From Thiorhodospira sibirica ATCC 700588 (lineage in GTDB: Bacteria; Pseudomonadota; Gammaproteobacteria; Ectothiorhodospirales; Ectothiorhodospiraceae), in the NCBI RefSeq assembly GCF_000227725.2, contig NZ_MU255056.1, positions 306,088-370,087 of the forward strand: 64,000 nucleotides of DNA. Reading direction: 5' to 3'. This document shows, in pieces, positions 18,612 through 27,529 of the stretch. Each line of letters begins with the position of its first letter. The first letter of the stretch is position 1. A program made the translations under genes and the position numbers. Under the pieces are notes generated by a model that worked only from the letters and a program-made list of their open reading frames with translations, ran no database searches and was not told the DNA's origin.

Positions 18612-19835
18612 CTAAGCGGCATCAAAGCACACGCTGTGCAAATCCCCAAGATTCCAGTCCTTGGGGTCTTCGCGCTGGCGGATGGCATCATCCGTTTCTG
18701 TACAAAGGTCAACAAGATAAGGGGAAATCGCTTTCTTGGATGTCGTGGAATAAAAGACTTTGACAATCGGTTTGAGCAAGGACTGCCCAGATTGCTCAGT
18801 GACTATGCCAAGTTTACCGGATTTGAGGCTGACGAGAGAGCCGATAGGGTAAATGCCAAGGGTTTTGACAAAAGCCTGGAAAATACGGGGATTAAAATGA
18901 CCGTCCCAGCTGGCCATTTTATGAATGGAAATAGCGGGGTCCCAACCCGCTTTATAAGGACGATTTGAGGTAATGGCATCATAGACATCACACACTGCGC
19001 ACATCTTTGCAAATACATTAATTTCATCATTTTTCAGTCCGGCAGGATACCCTGAACCATCAATTTTTTCATGATGATTTAGGCATACTTTCAAAACTTT
19101 TTCATCGACCTCGTTTTCCCTTAAAGTCAAGACCTCATAACCTGACATTGGATGGCTTTTGATAATATAAAACTCATCATCCGTCAGTCGGTCAGGTTTA
19201 TTGAGAATCTCCATGGGAATGAATACCTTACCCAAGTCATGTAACAGTCCTGCCATACCCGCTAAATGAATGTCCGTCTCACTCAATTGTAATTGTTTGG
19301 CCAATGCGGTCATCATTGCACACACTGCAACAGAGTGCATATAGGTGTATTCATCCAGTGATTTTAATCGCACCAAGCTAATCAATGCACCAGGATTTCG
19401 ATCAACCGAGCTTGAGATATGTTCTACAATATCGCCGGCAAGGTTTACATCAATGGCGTTGCCCATGCGTATTTCAGCAAACATACAGGCAACCGCATCT
19501 TTAGATTTATCGATGATTTTTCGTGCATTAACCAACTCTTGAGTAATGGGTACTGATTTTGCGCGATGCGCGGCGTGTGCAGCTTTGGCTAATTCCTTTT
19601 CAACAATAGCATCGTTCTCATCTTCTGAGATGGCCATCCTTGAATCTTTAATATCCAAGCCACGTTCAGTATCAATCCAGACTTCTTGTACTCCGCTATT
19701 GTGAATAATCTTCAGGTCTTTTGGATTCTCCAAAAGAAAACTGGTCCGCCAAAAGGGATGCTCCATCCATGAGGCACAAAATTCCTTGATATACATTCCC
19801 ATTATTAAATGTTTAACGCTGATTTTTTTTAGCAT
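18612..19835 (-). CDS. HD-GYP domain cyclic-di-GMP phosphodiesterase
   Basis: HD-GYP proteins hydrolyse cyclic di-GMP. The 407-residue product has an N-terminal DUF3391 domain (about 5-130) and an HD-GYP domain (about 145-330). The metal-binding HDLGK is at about residue 199, the second block is KSHPMSGYEV, and HHEKIDGSGYPAGL carries the GYP signature. All the key residues appear present, so it is probably active. It is visibly more AT-rich than its neighbours. It stands alone, divergent from an exported fibronectin-type protein. Confidence 0.92.
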   Translation of the reverse strand: MLKKISVKHLIMGMYIKEFCASWMEHPFWRTSFLLENPKDLKIIHNSGVQEVWIDTERGLDIKDSRMAISEDENDAIVEKELAKAAHAAHRAKSVPITQELVNARKIIDKSKDAVACMFAEIRMGNAIDVNLAGDIVEHISSSVDRNPGALISLVRLKSLDEYTYMHSVAVCAMMTALAKQLQLSETDIHLAGMAGLLHDLGKVFIPMEILNKPDRLTDDEFYIIKSHPMSGYEVLTLRENEVDEKVLKVCLNHHEKIDGSGYPAGLKNDEINVFAKMCAVCDVYDAITSNRPYKAGWDPAISIHKMASWDGHFNPRIFQAFVKTLGIYPIGSLVSLKSGKLGIVTEQSGQSLLKPIVKVFYSTTSKKAISPYLVDLCTETDDAIRQREDPKDWNLGDLHSVCFDAA

Positions 19836-20116
19836 TTTTAAAATCCGTGACTCGTTCTACAACGGCAGTAATCAAAAATCCATTATGCCGCCCCGCCAAA
19901 AAAGGACACTCAGCATCCTGCGCTGGCATTTTTTCAACAAATTTAGCTCCGTTAGAGATAAATGTATGCCTCAAGGTGCGCAATGTCAATTGAAGATGCT
20001 GGCGGTTTCCCTGGCCGTTTGCACGGCGCTGTGCTCTGCAAAAACCAGTCACACGCGCATTGCGCTCTCGGCTATGATACGGATTTTATTCACACCATCT
20101 CATGGAGAGCCGTCAC

Positions 20117-20809
20117 ATGCCTTTGCTATCCCCACGCCCGCTGGCGAGTCTGCTGATCCTGTTTACCCTGTTAAGCGTCGGCCAAGCCATGGCAGAAAGC
20201 CCCCGTCCAGCCACACCCACGGGGCTAAGCCTCACCCCCGGTAACCAATCCATCACCGTGCACTGGCAGCCAGTCCCCCAGGCCCAAGGCTATCTGCTGT
20301 ATTACGGCACCCAACCGCAGATCAACACCATCGTCTTTGACAGCTACACCCAGCGCATCGCCCTTAGCGCCGAGCAAACCGACTACACCATCCACGCCCT
20401 CGCCGACGACACCGACTATTATTTCATCATCACCAGCCTGCACGAAGGCCGCCCCAGCGCCCCCAGCGAACGGATCAGCGGGCGCGTTGATCCCAGTTGC
20501 AGTCTCTTGAATCAAGGCCAAGCCATGCACGCAGCGGGCGAAAGCGCACAGGCCCTGGCCCACTACCAGCACATCCGCAGCCTCGACCCAGACAGCCAGC
20601 AGCACTGTACTCCGCACATTTACGGCGCAATCGCCGCGCTCCATCAAGACGCCGCCGCCCAGGCCACCACCCCCGAACACGCCGCCCACCACTACCAAAC
20701 CGCCGCCCGCTATTACCAAGCCTTCGCCTACGGCCTGCTCTGCCAGCAAGGCGACTGCGCCCCCGCCCACACCCTTTGGCGCGAACTTGACGACCAGCCG
20801 CCCCAATGA
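20117..20809 (+). CDS. Exported fibronectin type III domain protein
   Basis: The product has about 230 residues. A signal peptide (ending GQAMAES, about residues 1-27) is followed by one fibronectin type III domain (about 30-120, GLSLTPGNQSITVHWQPV and GYLLYYGTQ) and an alanine/glutamine/histidine-rich helical tail of TPR character (about 125-225). The start ATG at 20117 has GGAGAG eight bases upstream; the frame opens 15 bases earlier at a less likely ATG. The 3' half is very GC-rich. Such proteins usually act in the periplasm or at the cell surface; the partner is unknown. Confidence 0.75.
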   Translation: MPLLSPRPLASLLILFTLLSVGQAMAESPRPATPTGLSLTPGNQSITVHWQPVPQAQGYLLYYGTQPQINTIVFDSYTQRIALSAEQTDYTIHALADDTDYYFIITSLHEGRPSAPSERISGRVDPSCSLLNQGQAMHAAGESAQALAHYQHIRSLDPDSQQHCTPHIYGAIAALHQDAAAQATTPEHAAHHYQTAARYYQAFAYGLLCQQGDCAPAHTLWRELDDQPPQ

Positions 20810-20887
20810 CGAATAAGTCCACCGGGCTACCTATAAAACCTGATTAAATTTAAGAATCTTTAATTCAGAAAATGAGGAGCACATCCC

Positions 20888-21229
20888 ATGAGTGACCCTA
20901 TCGAAAATCTCCGCCACCAGCTGGGTGAGGCATTTCAGGCCATCAGCAGCGGTGCAAAAAACACTTACCAATCCAGCTATTATCGTCCTGAATCCTCCGG
21001 CAGCCCGTGGGAGGCGACAAAGCTTGCCGAGGAGATTGCGTTCAGCATTCTGACCAGCGTAGAGGCGGAAACGGTTGAGGAATTTTTAAAAGAACTGGTC
21101 ACGCGCCTTGAAGAACGACGCACCGCCTTGCTGGAAAATGACATTGCCGATCCAGACGGTTACGGCTGCGCAGCCTTAAGGGAGCTGATCAGCGAGGTGC
21201 ATCTCATTGGCAAACAGTTTCAGGTCTGA
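20888..21229 (+). CDS. Hypothetical soluble protein, 113 residues
   Basis: Not recognised. The product is acidic and mostly helical, with no signal peptide or membrane helix. GAGGAG lies about eight bases before the ATG, so translation is likely. Its end is only about 20 bases before the LprI-like gene, so the two are probably co-transcribed. No function is proposed. Confidence 0.65.
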   Translation: MSDPIENLRHQLGEAFQAISSGAKNTYQSSYYRPESSGSPWEATKLAEEIAFSILTSVEAETVEEFLKELVTRLEERRTALLENDIADPDGYGCAALRELISEVHLIGKQFQV

Positions 21230-21248
21230 ACCGCACAGGACATCGCCC

Positions 21249-21908
21249 ATGCAATGGATCGTCGGTATCCTGTTACTCGGGTGCTGCAGCACCCCCTTTG
21301 CCGCCAGTTTTGACTGTGGCAAGGCGCAAACGCTGGTGGAAAAAGCCATCTGCCAGAATCCATCCCTGTCGGCACTGGATGTTGAGCTGGCGGCCGTGTA
21401 TCAAGCGGCCCTGCAAAGCATCCCCGACAAATCCGCGCTGCGCGAGCAGCAACGCCAATGGTTGCTCAGTACCCGCAACCCCTGTCAAAACGAGACCTGC
21501 CTGGAGCGAGCCTACCAACAGCGCATCGACACCTTGCGCACGCTGATGTATCCGCATCTGGAACGCAATAAAGAGAGCCTTAGCCTGCGCTATGAACGCT
21601 GTATGCAGCAAACTGAAGGCGTAGATCACGTCATGCGCGCCTGTGATTACGAAGAAACCGATTTTCAGGAATGGCGTATGCAGCGCGCCTATCAGCAATT
21701 GCGCAAGCATCTGGATCAAGCACAGACCGCAAGCCTGCAAGAAGTGCAAGAACTCTGGCAGCGCTACCGTGACACCCACTGCTATTTTCTTCTAGAAATA
21801 GATCACGGTACCTTGGCACAAGCCATGACCAGCAACTGCGTCATGAACTTAACCAAAGAACGCGCCGCCAAACTTGAGTATTATCTCGAGTTTTATTTCA
21901 ACGACTAA
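21249..21908 (+). CDS. Exported LprI-like (DUF1311) protein with two cysteine-paired repeats
   Basis: About 219 residues. The N terminus MQWIVGILLLGCCSTPFAA is a signal sequence, and the cysteine pair near its end might make it a lipoprotein. The first repeat (FDCGKAQTLVEKAICQNPSLS...) is the classic LprI/DUF1311 pattern with paired cysteines. A second, more diverged copy follows from about residue 115 (RCMQQ...VMRACDYEETDFQEW). Some family members inhibit lysozyme, but that function is not shown by sequence. The ATG at 21249 has AGGA upstream and gives a proper signal peptide. Confidence 0.75.
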   Translation: MQWIVGILLLGCCSTPFAASFDCGKAQTLVEKAICQNPSLSALDVELAAVYQAALQSIPDKSALREQQRQWLLSTRNPCQNETCLERAYQQRIDTLRTLMYPHLERNKESLSLRYERCMQQTEGVDHVMRACDYEETDFQEWRMQRAYQQLRKHLDQAQTASLQEVQELWQRYRDTHCYFLLEIDHGTLAQAMTSNCVMNLTKERAAKLEYYLEFYFND

Positions 21909-21966
21909 CCATGCGCCGGGAGTAGTTCGATCAGCGGGTAGTGCCCAAGGCGAGCGCGTCCGCTCC

Positions 21967-22055
21967 GTGGCGGCATCTTGCAGGTGTCGCTGGTGTTTAT
22001 GCGGCATCAAGATGATGCCGCCACGTTTTATGCGCAGCTGGTGCTGTGCGCTCCC
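21967..22055. repeat. Dispersed palindromic repeat, composite copy
   Basis: This stretch contains GGCATC AAGAT GATGCC (22003-22019) and the word GGTGCTGTGCGCTCCC (22040-22055). The latter is the reverse complement of the dispersed GGGAGCGCGGAGCACC word with two mismatches. The copy fills the gap between the LprI-like gene and the broken DUF2887 gene. Confidence 0.6.
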
Positions 22056-22073
22056 AAGGGATAAAATCTCCCC

Positions 22074-22937
22074 ATGCGCACGGATTCTCTGTTTTATCAG
22101 CTGTTTCTGCAAAACCCCGCCTTTGCCTTGCAGCTGTTGGGGCTGTCAGATTCAGGGGCGGGGTATCGCTTTACCTCGGTCGAGGTCAAGCAGACCAGTT
22201 CCTGGGAGCGCGTAGCACCAGCTACGCATATCTTTTAAACCCCGCGAGGCCTACGGCCTTGATGCGGAGCTGGTGCTCCGCGCTCCCAGGGCGTTGAATG
22301 CCTGCCCGGGGAAGACTTTGCCCCCTTTCTGCAAATGCCACAGGTGCGGCGGCTGTATCTGAGCGACTATCAAGACATTGACCCACACAGCGGCTTGGTC
22401 TGGCAACTGCTCAAACTCATCAGCGCCCGGGATGTCCAAGAAACCATCACTGTTGCACAACAGCTGCCCCAAACGTCGGAAAACCTAAGCGCAGACACCC
22501 TAAACCTTATTGAAACTGTATTAGCCTATCGCTTACCGCATCTCAGCCTTGAGGAGATACACGCCATGCTCAATCTTTATGAACTCAATGAAGTACGTTT
22601 GGAGGATACGCAGTTTTACAAGGACGTGGCCAGGATTGAAGGTGAGAAAGCGCGGCGGGAATGGCTGGCGCGGGGGATGGAGAAGGGGATGAAGAAAGGC
22701 GTGAAACAGGGAATGCAGCAGGGCTTGCAGAAAGGCGTGGAGCAAGGAATACAGAAAGGCGTGAAACAAGGCGTGCAAAAAGCCAAAGCGGAGGCATTGC
22801 TGACGTTGATCACGCAGAAATATGGGGCACCGGCGGAGGCTATAAAAACGCAAATAAACAGCGCCACGGTAGAGGAGCTGGATATATGGATACAGCGTAT
22901 TTTAACGGCGGAAAGTCTTGAGGCGTTGTTGGGGTAA
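22074..22937 (+). pseudogene. DUF2887/Rpn-like nuclease gene, interrupted and deleted
   Basis: The N-terminal part (22074-22199) encodes MRTDSLFYQLF and YRFTSVEVKQT, the start and catalytic VEVKQT block of DUF2887, a PD-(D/E)XK-type relative of Rpn recombination-promoting nucleases. It is then broken by a 90-bp palindromic repeat (22201-22290). Reading resumes in PGEDFAPFLQMPQVRRLYL and continues to a C terminus with GMKKGVKQGMQQGLQKGV-type repeats. About 100 residues between the two parts are missing, including most of the nuclease core. The downstream ATG at 22335 could still yield a 200-residue protein without the catalytic site. Confidence 0.75.
22201..22290. repeat. 90-bp palindromic repeat inserted in DUF2887 gene
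   Basis: The left arm 22201-22229 begins CCTGGGAGCGCGTAGCACCA, and the right arm 22261-22290 is its reverse complement with few mismatches. About 30 bases of spacer separate them. The element lies inside the DUF2887 reading frame, so it is a mobile or once-mobile REP/MITE-like unit. Related half-units occur at several other places in the window. Confidence 0.8.
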
Positions 22938-22955
22938 TGGCAGGGAGCGCCACCC

Positions 22956-23013
22956 GGGAGCGCGGAGCACCCGCTCGGCACCGGGGCAAAAAAAGCGGCA
23001 CCTGGAAGGTGCC
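22956..23013. repeat. Dispersed repeat copy after DUF2887 pseudogene
   Basis: The word GGGAGCGCGGAGCACC occurs exactly at 22956-22971. It is followed by the hairpin GGCACC TGGAA GGTGCC at 22997-23013. The order, word then hairpin, is the same as in the copy near 49942. Confidence 0.6.
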
Positions 23014-23024
23014 ACCACAAAAAA

Positions 23025-23130
23025 CTCCCCTCCTTTTTAAGGAGGGGTGCCCCGTGAGGGGCGGGGTGGTTATTTAACAAAACCAACCCCTCCCCGCCTG
23101 CGGCGGGACTCCTCCTTGGCAGAGGGAGGG
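23025..23130. repeat. Imperfect 105-bp palindromic element
   Basis: CTCCCCTCC at 23025 and GAGGGAGGG ending at 23130 are the outer ends of a long imperfect inverted repeat. Inside are the nested units AAGGAGGGGTGCCCCG and CCTCCCCGCC. Similar CTCCCCTCCTT...AAGGAGGGG units are common intergenic palindromes in proteobacteria. It lies 38 bases beyond the livF-like stop and could act as a terminator for that gene or for the pseudogene. Confidence 0.6.
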
Positions 23131-23168
23131 TTTTTATGTGCTGCTGGCTGGAATGCGGTTGCCTTTGG

Positions 23169-24521
23169 CTATAGGCCGAGATAAGCGCTGCGGACTTGTT
23201 CGTTGTTGAGCAGGCTGCGGCCGCTGCCTTCCAGCACGATGCGCCCGACTTCCAGTACATAGCCGCGATCGGCCAGTGCCAAGGCTTGTGAGGCGTTTTG
23301 TTCGACTAAAAAGATGGTGATGCCTTCGTTTTTCAGTTCGCGGATGATGTGAAAGATTTCTTCGACGATCAATGGGGCCAGCCCCATGCTGGGCTCATCA
23401 AGCAAGAGCAGGCGGGGTTTGGCCATGAGGGCGCGGCCAATCGCGAGCATTTGCTGTTGCCCGCCGGAGAGCATCCCCGCCAGTTCGCGGTGTTTTTGTC
23501 TTAGAATCGGGAATTTGGCATAGACGCGCTCGATTTCGTAGTTGATTTCGCTGCGTTTTTTGGCGTGGGCATAGGCGCCCAGACACAGGTTGTCATACAC
23601 CGACATATCGCGAAACACTTGGCGGCCTTCCGGCACCTGGACAATGCCTTTGGCGACCCGCGTGTGTGAGGGCATCCGCCGCAGGTCTTCGCCTTCAAAG
23701 CGCAGTTCACCGTGATCCACCGGTTGCAAGCCCGATAGCGTCATTAACAGGGTGCTTTTCCCGGCGCCATTGGCCCCCACCAGCGAGACGATTTCGCCGG
23801 CGCGGATGTTCAGGTCGATTTCATGCAATACCTGAATGCGCCCATAGGAGCTGGTTAGTCCGCGCACCTGCAACATTTCCGCGCTGGCATGTGGGGCGCT
23901 CATGCGTTCACTGTGAATCATCCCAAAGCCGCCGAGGTGTTCCGGGGTGATCTGGATGATGCGGTGGCGCAATTCGCGAAATTCATCGCGCACCCGCTCG
24001 CCGAAGAGGGGGTCGTTGTATTGATCCTTGGCGTGCAGAATCTGATCCCAGTCCTCTGGCGTGAGCGCCGTGCGGGCGGCGGGGATGATGGTGTGTTCTT
24101 CCTGATGGATGTGCTGGCGCAAAACCTCAATGAAAGCCTTGAGCGCATTGGCAAAGCCGTCGCAGCCTTGCGGCCAGTATTCCATGCAATGTCGCAGCAA
24201 CACGCGCAGCCGCTGCAAGGACTCGTGGGCGCTGAGGTAATCGTGTTCCAGCTCGTCGAGTTCCGGCAGTGGCTGCGTCAGGCGTTGGCGCAGACGCTGA
24301 TAGAGCAGGATCTCACGCGGTTTGCTCTGCACCCGCTCGGAGAAATGCTCAAAATAGTCAAAAATCGTGTTGAGCAGGAGTTCATCAGGCAGGCTGGCAT
24401 GGGTCTCCATATCATGTTGCAGATGCCCAAGCAAGGCGGTAATCCGCCAAAGATTGACATGCTCTTGCAGGATGATGCGCGTGGCCTGTTCACACGGCGT
24501 GGGTAAGGGATGACTGCTAAT
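23169..24521 (-). CDS. Hemerythrin-like domain fused to LivF-type ABC ATPase
   Basis: The product has two parts. Residues about 15-165 resemble hemerythrin: IILQEHVNLWRITALL, LEHDYLSAHESL and RQHIHQEEHTIIPAA keep helix motifs and several ligands, but the usual HHPKE segment reads VQSKPREILL, so the diiron site may be incomplete. Residues about 215-450 are a branched-chain amino acid-type ATPase with Walker A GANGAGKS (near 249), LSGGQQQ and LLLLDEP. No permease or binding-protein gene is nearby. No ATG, GTG or TTG lies before the hemerythrin motif. The ATT at 24521, with AAAGGGG upstream, is the best start; a TTG at 24434 would cut off the first helix. Confidence 0.75.
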   Translation of the reverse strand: MSSHPLPTPCEQATRIILQEHVNLWRITALLGHLQHDMETHASLPDELLLNTIFDYFEHFSERVQSKPREILLYQRLRQRLTQPLPELDELEHDYLSAHESLQRLRVLLRHCMEYWPQGCDGFANALKAFIEVLRQHIHQEEHTIIPAARTALTPEDWDQILHAKDQYNDPLFGERVRDEFRELRHRIIQITPEHLGGFGMIHSERMSAPHASAEMLQVRGLTSSYGRIQVLHEIDLNIRAGEIVSLVGANGAGKSTLLMTLSGLQPVDHGELRFEGEDLRRMPSHTRVAKGIVQVPEGRQVFRDMSVYDNLCLGAYAHAKKRSEINYEIERVYAKFPILRQKHRELAGMLSGGQQQMLAIGRALMAKPRLLLLDEPSMGLAPLIVEEIFHIIRELKNEGITIFLVEQNASQALALADRGYVLEVGRIVLEGSGRSLLNNEQVRSAYLGL

Positions 24522-24605
24522 AACCTGGCCCCTTTAGGAAAAACCGCTCAGCAAAGCGGCATGATGGTTGGCAATAAAAGCACGGTGTGCCGGGCAGGTA
24601 TGCCC

Positions 24606-25499
24606 TTAAAAATAGGGCCGATATGCCCCGGCACCCACGGCCTTGGCGCGATACATGGCGGCATAGGCGCGGGAGAGCAGAATGTCGCGCTCACCGCCAT
24701 CGCGTGGATACAGGCTGCTGCCCATGCTCAGCGAGAGCTGAATCACCGTGCCCTCGAGGATAAATGGCTCGCTGACCGACTCCAGAATCTTTTCTACGAG
24801 AATATCCAGATCCGCCATGCGGCGCAAATCCGTGATCACCAGCGCAAATTCTCCCGAGCTGCAGCGCGACACCAGATCGCCTTTGCGCACCCGCTGACAC
24901 AGGCGCTTGGCCAGGTCACATAATACCAAGTCGCGCATGGCCTGTGGTTCCAGCCTCGGAATATGCGCCAGGGCATCGCTGAAATCATCGACCTCCAGAA
25001 ATAATACCGATACCAATGTGCCGCGCCGTTGCGCCTGGGCAATGCTGTGTTCGAGGAATTCATCCAGCAGCGGCTGTTGCGGGAGATCGGTGAGCGGGTC
25101 ACGCGGGCTTTGGGGATGGGAGATATCCTGTAGCGCAAACGCTGGGGCAGGATAGGCCTCCATCAAGACCCCTAAGGACTCGCCGATGTACACCCCTGAA
25201 CAGGCACACAGCATGTTGCGGGGCTGGCCATTGGGATAAAACAGCCAAGTGTCGGTGATGGCATCGCCCTGGGCCAGGATCGGCTGATAATGCTCCAGAC
25301 GTTGGCGCATGGCCTGCGACATGCCACTGAGCATGTCGTGTTCCTGCAAGGTGAGTTCATCGCTCACGCCCCAAAAATCCACGGCGGCGGTATTGCCCCA
25401 ATAGATACAGCGTTGTCCCAGATCAAAAATCCAGATCGGGGTTTGCAGTCGATTCAGGACATCCGCCCAAGATGAGTTGAATTGCGATAACGTGTTCAT
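24606..25499 (-). CDS. PAS-GGDEF protein with degenerate GGDEF motif
   Basis: The 297-residue product starts with a PAS-like sensor (about 10-120, WIFDLGQRCIYWGNTAAVDFW) followed by a GGDEF-type domain from DPLTDLPQQPLLDEFL (about 133). The active-site motif reads CSSGEF instead of GGDEF, so cyclic di-GMP synthesis is unlikely. Such proteins often serve as receptors or scaffolds. No signal peptide or membrane helix is seen. The upstream hemerythrin-LivF gene is on the same strand, about 85 bases downstream. Confidence 0.82.
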   Translation of the reverse strand: MNTLSQFNSSWADVLNRLQTPIWIFDLGQRCIYWGNTAAVDFWGVSDELTLQEHDMLSGMSQAMRQRLEHYQPILAQGDAITDTWLFYPNGQPRNMLCACSGVYIGESLGVLMEAYPAPAFALQDISHPQSPRDPLTDLPQQPLLDEFLEHSIAQAQRRGTLVSVLFLEVDDFSDALAHIPRLEPQAMRDLVLCDLAKRLCQRVRKGDLVSRCSSGEFALVITDLRRMADLDILVEKILESVSEPFILEGTVIQLSLSMGSSLYPRDGGERDILLSRAYAAMYRAKAVGAGAYRPYF

Positions 25500-25625
25500 A
25501 ACCCGTCGCCCCTCCGCTACGTTGATGCGTTAGTATTGCATCGAGAGAATTGCTAATACCCGGCCAGCTCCAGATGGTGTCCATCACGTCCCTGCTACAT
25601 TAAGCATAGACTAAAAAAAGCATAC

Positions 25626-25645
25626 AATGCACACCTGTGTGCATT
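25626..25645. promoter_or_regulatory. Perfect 20-bp palindrome upstream of metY
   Basis: AATGCACACCTGTGTGCATT is a perfect palindrome of 9-base arms around CT. It lies 100 bases before the metY start in a gene-free stretch of about 245 bases (25500-25745), which is the size and place of an operator for a dimeric regulator. No SAM-riboswitch core was recognised around it. The regulator is unknown. Confidence 0.45.
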
Positions 25646-25745
25646 ATGTGGCTACATCGCCTAAGCAGCGCTGGGTATGCAGCCTTTTTGCGGTCAGTAA
25701 CGCCTTTTCCATCAATCCCTTAGCCCCGACCCATGAGGTTTTTCC

Positions 25746-27017
25746 ATGAAATTTGAAACCCTGGCGATTCATGCCGGTTATACCCCCGACCCGACCACCA
25801 AGGCGGTGGCGGTGCCGATTTATCAAACCACCTCTTATGCCTTTGACAACACCCAGCATGGTGCTGATCTGTTTGATTTGAAGGTGGCGGGCAATATTTA
25901 CACGCGCATCATGAATCCCACCAGCGATGCCCTGGAAAAACGGCTGGCGGCGCTGGAAGGGGGCGTGGGGGCCTTGGCGCTGGCCTCGGGCATGGCCGCA
26001 GTGACCTATGCGATCATGACCCTGGCGGAGGCTGGCCATAATATCGTCACCGTCAGTACCCTCTATGGTGGCACCTACAACCTCTTTGCGCATACCCTGC
26101 CGCGCTACGGGATTGAAGTCCGTTTTGCCAAGCCCGGTGATCTGGCCGATATGGAGCGGATGATCGACGCCAATACCCGTGCGGTTTTTTGCGAATCCAT
26201 CGGCAACCCGGCGGGTAATGTCGCCGATCTTGAGGCGCTGGCGGCGCTGGCGCATCGTCACGGCGTCCCGTTGATTGTGGATAACACCGTGCCCACGCCG
26301 TATCTGTGCCGTCCTTTTGAATTTGGTGCCGATATTGTCGTCCATGCCCTGACCAAGTACATCGGCGGACAGGGCAGTACCATCGGCGGTGCAATTGTGG
26401 ATTCCGGGGCCTTCCCCTGGGATCAGCACCGCGAGCGCTTCCCGCGTTTCAATGAGCCGGATCGCTCCTATCATGGGGTGGTCTATACCGAGGCCTTTGG
26501 CGCAGCCGCCTACATCGGACGGGCGCGGGTGGTGCCGTTGCGCAATATGGGGGCAGCGATTTCCCCGTTTAACAGCTTCTTGCTGATTCAGGGTCTGGAA
26601 ACCCTGGCGGTGCGCATGGATCGTCATTGCACCAATGCCCAGGCCGTTGCCGAGTTTTTGCAGGGCCACCCCAAGGTCAGCTGGGTCAATTATGCCGGAC
26701 TGCCGAACCATCCTGATCATGCCAAGGTGCAAAAATACATGCAGGGCAAAGCAGCCAGCATCCTTAATTTCGGTATCCAGGGTGGGCTGGAAGGTGGTGC
26801 CCGTTTCATTGACGCGCTCAAGCTGGTCGTGCGACTGGTCAATATCGGTGATACTCGCACCCTGGCTTGTCATCCGGCCACCACCACCCACCGCCAGCTC
26901 TCGGATGCGGAACTGGCCAATGCCGGGGTCTCCAAAGACATGGTGCGCCTCTCCATCGGCCTGGAACACATTGACGATATTCTCGCCGATCTGGAGCAGG
27001 CGCTGGCAGCAGCTTGA
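25746..27017 (+). CDS. metY: O-acetylhomoserine sulfhydrylase-type PLP enzyme
   Basis: This Cys/Met-metabolism PLP enzyme makes homocysteine from O-acetylhomoserine and sulfide (or a related thiol). The 423-residue length and FETLAIHAGYTPDPTTKAVA opening fit O-acetylhomoserine sulfhydrylases rather than cystathionine enzymes. The PLP lysine is Lys204 in HALTKYIGG. SGMAAVTYAI and LYGGTYNLFAHTLP bind cofactor phosphate and substrate. Start ATG at 25746 fits the family. It is alone, with a palindrome upstream and a dispersed repeat downstream. Confidence 0.93.
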   Translation: MKFETLAIHAGYTPDPTTKAVAVPIYQTTSYAFDNTQHGADLFDLKVAGNIYTRIMNPTSDALEKRLAALEGGVGALALASGMAAVTYAIMTLAEAGHNIVTVSTLYGGTYNLFAHTLPRYGIEVRFAKPGDLADMERMIDANTRAVFCESIGNPAGNVADLEALAALAHRHGVPLIVDNTVPTPYLCRPFEFGADIVVHALTKYIGGQGSTIGGAIVDSGAFPWDQHRERFPRFNEPDRSYHGVVYTEAFGAAAYIGRARVVPLRNMGAAISPFNSFLLIQGLETLAVRMDRHCTNAQAVAEFLQGHPKVSWVNYAGLPNHPDHAKVQKYMQGKAASILNFGIQGGLEGGARFIDALKLVVRLVNIGDTRTLACHPATTTHRQLSDAELANAGVSKDMVRLSIGLEHIDDILADLEQALAAA

Positions 27018-27055
27018 TCAACACCGTGGCGGCAGGCAGGCGGCGCTTTTTGCAG

Positions 27056-27104
27056 CGGCATCTGGAAGATGCCGTCACGTTTTTATGCCGCTCTGGTGAG
27101 CGGC
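27056..27104. repeat. Dispersed palindromic repeat copy after metY
   Basis: CGGCATC TGGAA GATGCCG (27056-27074) is followed by GCCGCT CTGGTG AGCGGC (27087-27104). The second hairpin appears in reverse orientation at 43119-43136. The pair fills the metY-PA2779 gap and may also act as a terminator. Confidence 0.6.
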
Positions 27105-27133
27105 TTTCTTACTTATGATGCGGAGAATTTAAA

Positions 27134-27526
27134 ATGAAACCTTACCTGACCGGAATTTTGGCGGTACTGTGTTTTTTCCTGGCGGCTGTACCCGCGCAGG
27201 CGTATATGATCGGCACCCCTGAAGTGCTGGCAACCTCACCCGAACCACTGAGCCAGCAGCGCGCTGAGCTTGCCCACTGGATGCAGCGTGAAGAGGTGCA
27301 GGCGCAGTGGCTAGCCTTGGGCGTCAATCCTGAAGATATTACACACCGCCTGGAGGGTCTGACCGATGCTGAAATTACACTGCTGGCACAGCGGCTGGAT
27401 GAATTGCCTGCCGGTGCAGGCGCCGGGGCTGTGGTGGGCGCGGTGGTGGTGATTTTTGTGGTGTTCGTGATCACCGATGTCATCGGCGCTACGGATATCT
27501 TCCCCTTCATCCGTGCGGTGCAATAA
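27134..27526 (+). CDS. PA2779-family exported protein
   Basis: The 130-residue product has a signal peptide (about 1-23, ending VPAQA), a polar middle with GVNPEDITHRLEGLTDAEI, and a very hydrophobic C-terminal segment (GAGAGAVVGAVVVIFVVFVI). This matches the PA2779 family, which is regularly encoded just before a PA2778-type peptidase. The next gene begins four bases after this stop, which supports the pairing. The role of the pair is not established. Confidence 0.85.
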   Translation: MKPYLTGILAVLCFFLAAVPAQAYMIGTPEVLATSPEPLSQQRAELAHWMQREEVQAQWLALGVNPEDITHRLEGLTDAEITLLAQRLDELPAGAGAGAVVGAVVVIFVVFVITDVIGATDIFPFIRAVQ

Positions 27527-27529
27527 TCC

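Noticed and set aside
22660-22800. Short repeated units that look like a repeat array
   Set aside because: They are codons of a lysine/glutamine/glycine repeat in the DUF2887 C terminus, with irregular spacing and no spacers, so not CRISPR.
25500-25745. SAM riboswitch upstream of metY
   Set aside because: No SAM-I, SAM-II or SAH core could be aligned; only a palindrome was found.
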